DNA from: Candidatus Kerfeldbacteria bacterium
Lineage (GTDB): Bacteria > Patescibacteriota > Patescibacteriia > UBA9570
DNA length: 6,998 nucleotides
NCBI GenBank assembly: GCA_016207285.1
Contig: JACQPW010000051.1
Span: 1-6,998 of the forward strand
Reading direction: 5' to 3'
This document shows, in pieces, positions 6,344-6,998 of the stretch; position 1 is the stretch's first letter; every line of letters begins with the position of its first letter. Under the pieces are notes generated by a model, which was not told the origin of the DNA, did not search any database, and saw only the letters and a program-made list of their open reading frames with translations. Position numbers and translations under genes: made by a program.

Positions 6344-6688
6344 ATGCAATTGCAATTATCAGGGAAAAATCTGGAATTAACGGATGCCCTCAAAACATAT
6401 GTTGATACCAAGCTTGGTGGGCTAGACCGTCTTAATGAGCATGTGACCGAAATGCGGGTGACGCTAGAAAAAATCCGAGAAGATCATACGGATCAATTTA
6501 AAGCGACGGCTCAATTTCATGTGGCCCATGAAGTGCTCTACACGGAAGAGGTAGCGGCCGATATGTATGCGGCCATTGATATTGTTAAAAATGAAATGGA
6601 ACGCCAGTTACGTGATTACAAAAACAAATTAGAAACTAAACATCGCAAAGCCAATGCCGCCGTGCGCGACATGAAGTCGGCGGTATGA
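6344..6688 (+). CDS. hpf: Short-form ribosome hibernation-promoting factor (HPF/RaiA family)
   Basis: A 114-residue protein of the HPF/RaiA (S30AE) family, which binds the decoding region of the 30S subunit and inactivates ribosomes in stress or stationary phase. Seen: the N-terminal MQLQLSGKNLELTDALKTYV strand-helix start, a central strand region (about 36-68), and the family's second helix, YAAIDIVKNEMERQL (75-89), followed by a basic tail RDYKNKLETKHRKA (90-103). The length matches Escherichia coli HPF and RaiA (95 and 113 residues). It lacks the extra C-terminal dimerisation domain of long HPF (about 180 residues), so it is a short form; whether it acts like HPF or RaiA cannot be told from sequence. 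It has its own promoter and no clear Shine-Dalgarno. Its stop overlaps the secA start in ATGA, linking it to secretion as in many bacteria with hpf-secA pairs. Confidence 0.93.
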   Translation: MQLQLSGKNLELTDALKTYVDTKLGGLDRLNEHVTEMRVTLEKIREDHTDQFKATAQFHVAHEVLYTEEVAADMYAAIDIVKNEMERQLRDYKNKLETKHRKANAAVRDMKSAV

Positions 6689-6998
6689 ACTTCCTGGATA
6701 AGTTGTTTGGTGATGATGGCACTAAGCTAGTTAAGTCGTTGCAGCCGATCGTGCGGCAGATTAATACCCTGGAAGCTACGTATCAGGCGTTGTCTGACGA
6801 TGAGTTAAAACAGCAAACTGCCAAGTTAAAAGAGCGTTTAGCTGCCGGTGAAACTTTGGATGCCATTTTACCGGATGCGTTTGCCGTGGTACGGGAAGCT
6901 TCTCAGCGGGTGTTAGGTCAGCGTCACTATGATGTCCAGTTAATCGGCGGCATGGTATTGCACCGCGGTATGATTGCTGAAATGAAAACCGGTGAAGG
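6685..6998 (+). CDS. secA: SecA, preprotein translocase ATPase, N-terminal part (3' truncated by window)
   Basis: The first 104 codons of SecA, the cytoplasmic motor that pushes preproteins through SecYEG; the rest lies beyond the window. Seen: the usual start MNFLDKLFGD, a helical linker (about 17-52), LPDAFAVVREASQRVLG (62-78), and the nucleotide-binding Q-motif region RHYDVQLIGG (80-89) with Gln85. Next comes VLHRGMIAEMKTGE (91-104), which breaks off inside the Walker A motif MKTGEGKT. These motifs are highly specific, so identification is firm despite truncation. The start codon overlaps the hpf stop in ATGA and has no strong Shine-Dalgarno of its own, suggesting translation coupled to hpf and transcription from the promoter at 6270-6298. 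Confidence 0.97.
   Translation, partial: MNFLDKLFGDDGTKLVKSLQPIVRQINTLEATYQALSDDELKQQTAKLKERLAAGETLDAILPDAFAVVREASQRVLGQRHYDVQLIGGMVLHRGMIAEMKTGE

Overview
The window is one densely packed, single-strand (+) stretch of bacterial chromosome carrying the end of a peptidoglycan-precursor (dcw-type) cluster that runs into a ribosome-hibernation/protein-secretion pair. Order: 3' part of murG (1-525), two tandem FolC-like Mur-ligase-superfamily genes (486-1724 and 1721-2824), murC (2828-4198), murB (4183-5058), a divergent arginase/agmatinase-like hydrolase (5045-6289), a short hpf/raiA (6344-6688) and the 5' end of secA (6685-6998). There are no RNA genes, mobile elements, CRISPR arrays or long repeats that I can see, and no gene that I can support on the minus strand.

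Organism: all stops are read with the standard bacterial code (TAG and TGA both terminate genes; TGA is not recoded). Base composition is near balanced by eye. The MurG variant (GGGTG and SHQEANA motifs), FolC-like ligases embedded between murG and murC, the very tight packing and the hpf-secA pair together suggest a Patescibacteria/CPR-type genome. That is an inference from general familiarity, not a database result, and a Gram-positive-like lineage is not excluded.

How the genes work together: MurG makes lipid II from lipid I. MurB (with MurA, not in the window) makes UDP-MurNAc, and MurC adds the first amino acid of the stem peptide. The two FolC-like proteins have the ATP-binding and ligase signatures of folylpolyglutamate/dihydrofolate synthases, but their location makes a wall-related or other amide-bond-forming role worth considering. 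The arginase-like protein keeps all six predicted metal ligands but has a long unrecognised N-terminal region; its substrate is unknown. Hpf silences idle ribosomes and SecA drives protein export.

Expression: every junction from murG to the arginase-like gene overlaps or is separated by only 3 bases, so one transcript with translational coupling is likely. The only real intergenic gap (6290-6343) follows a good extended -10 promoter that should drive hpf-secA. A second perfect extended -10 box sits at the end of the second folC-like gene; its predicted start falls on the murC ATG, which would give a leaderless murC transcript.
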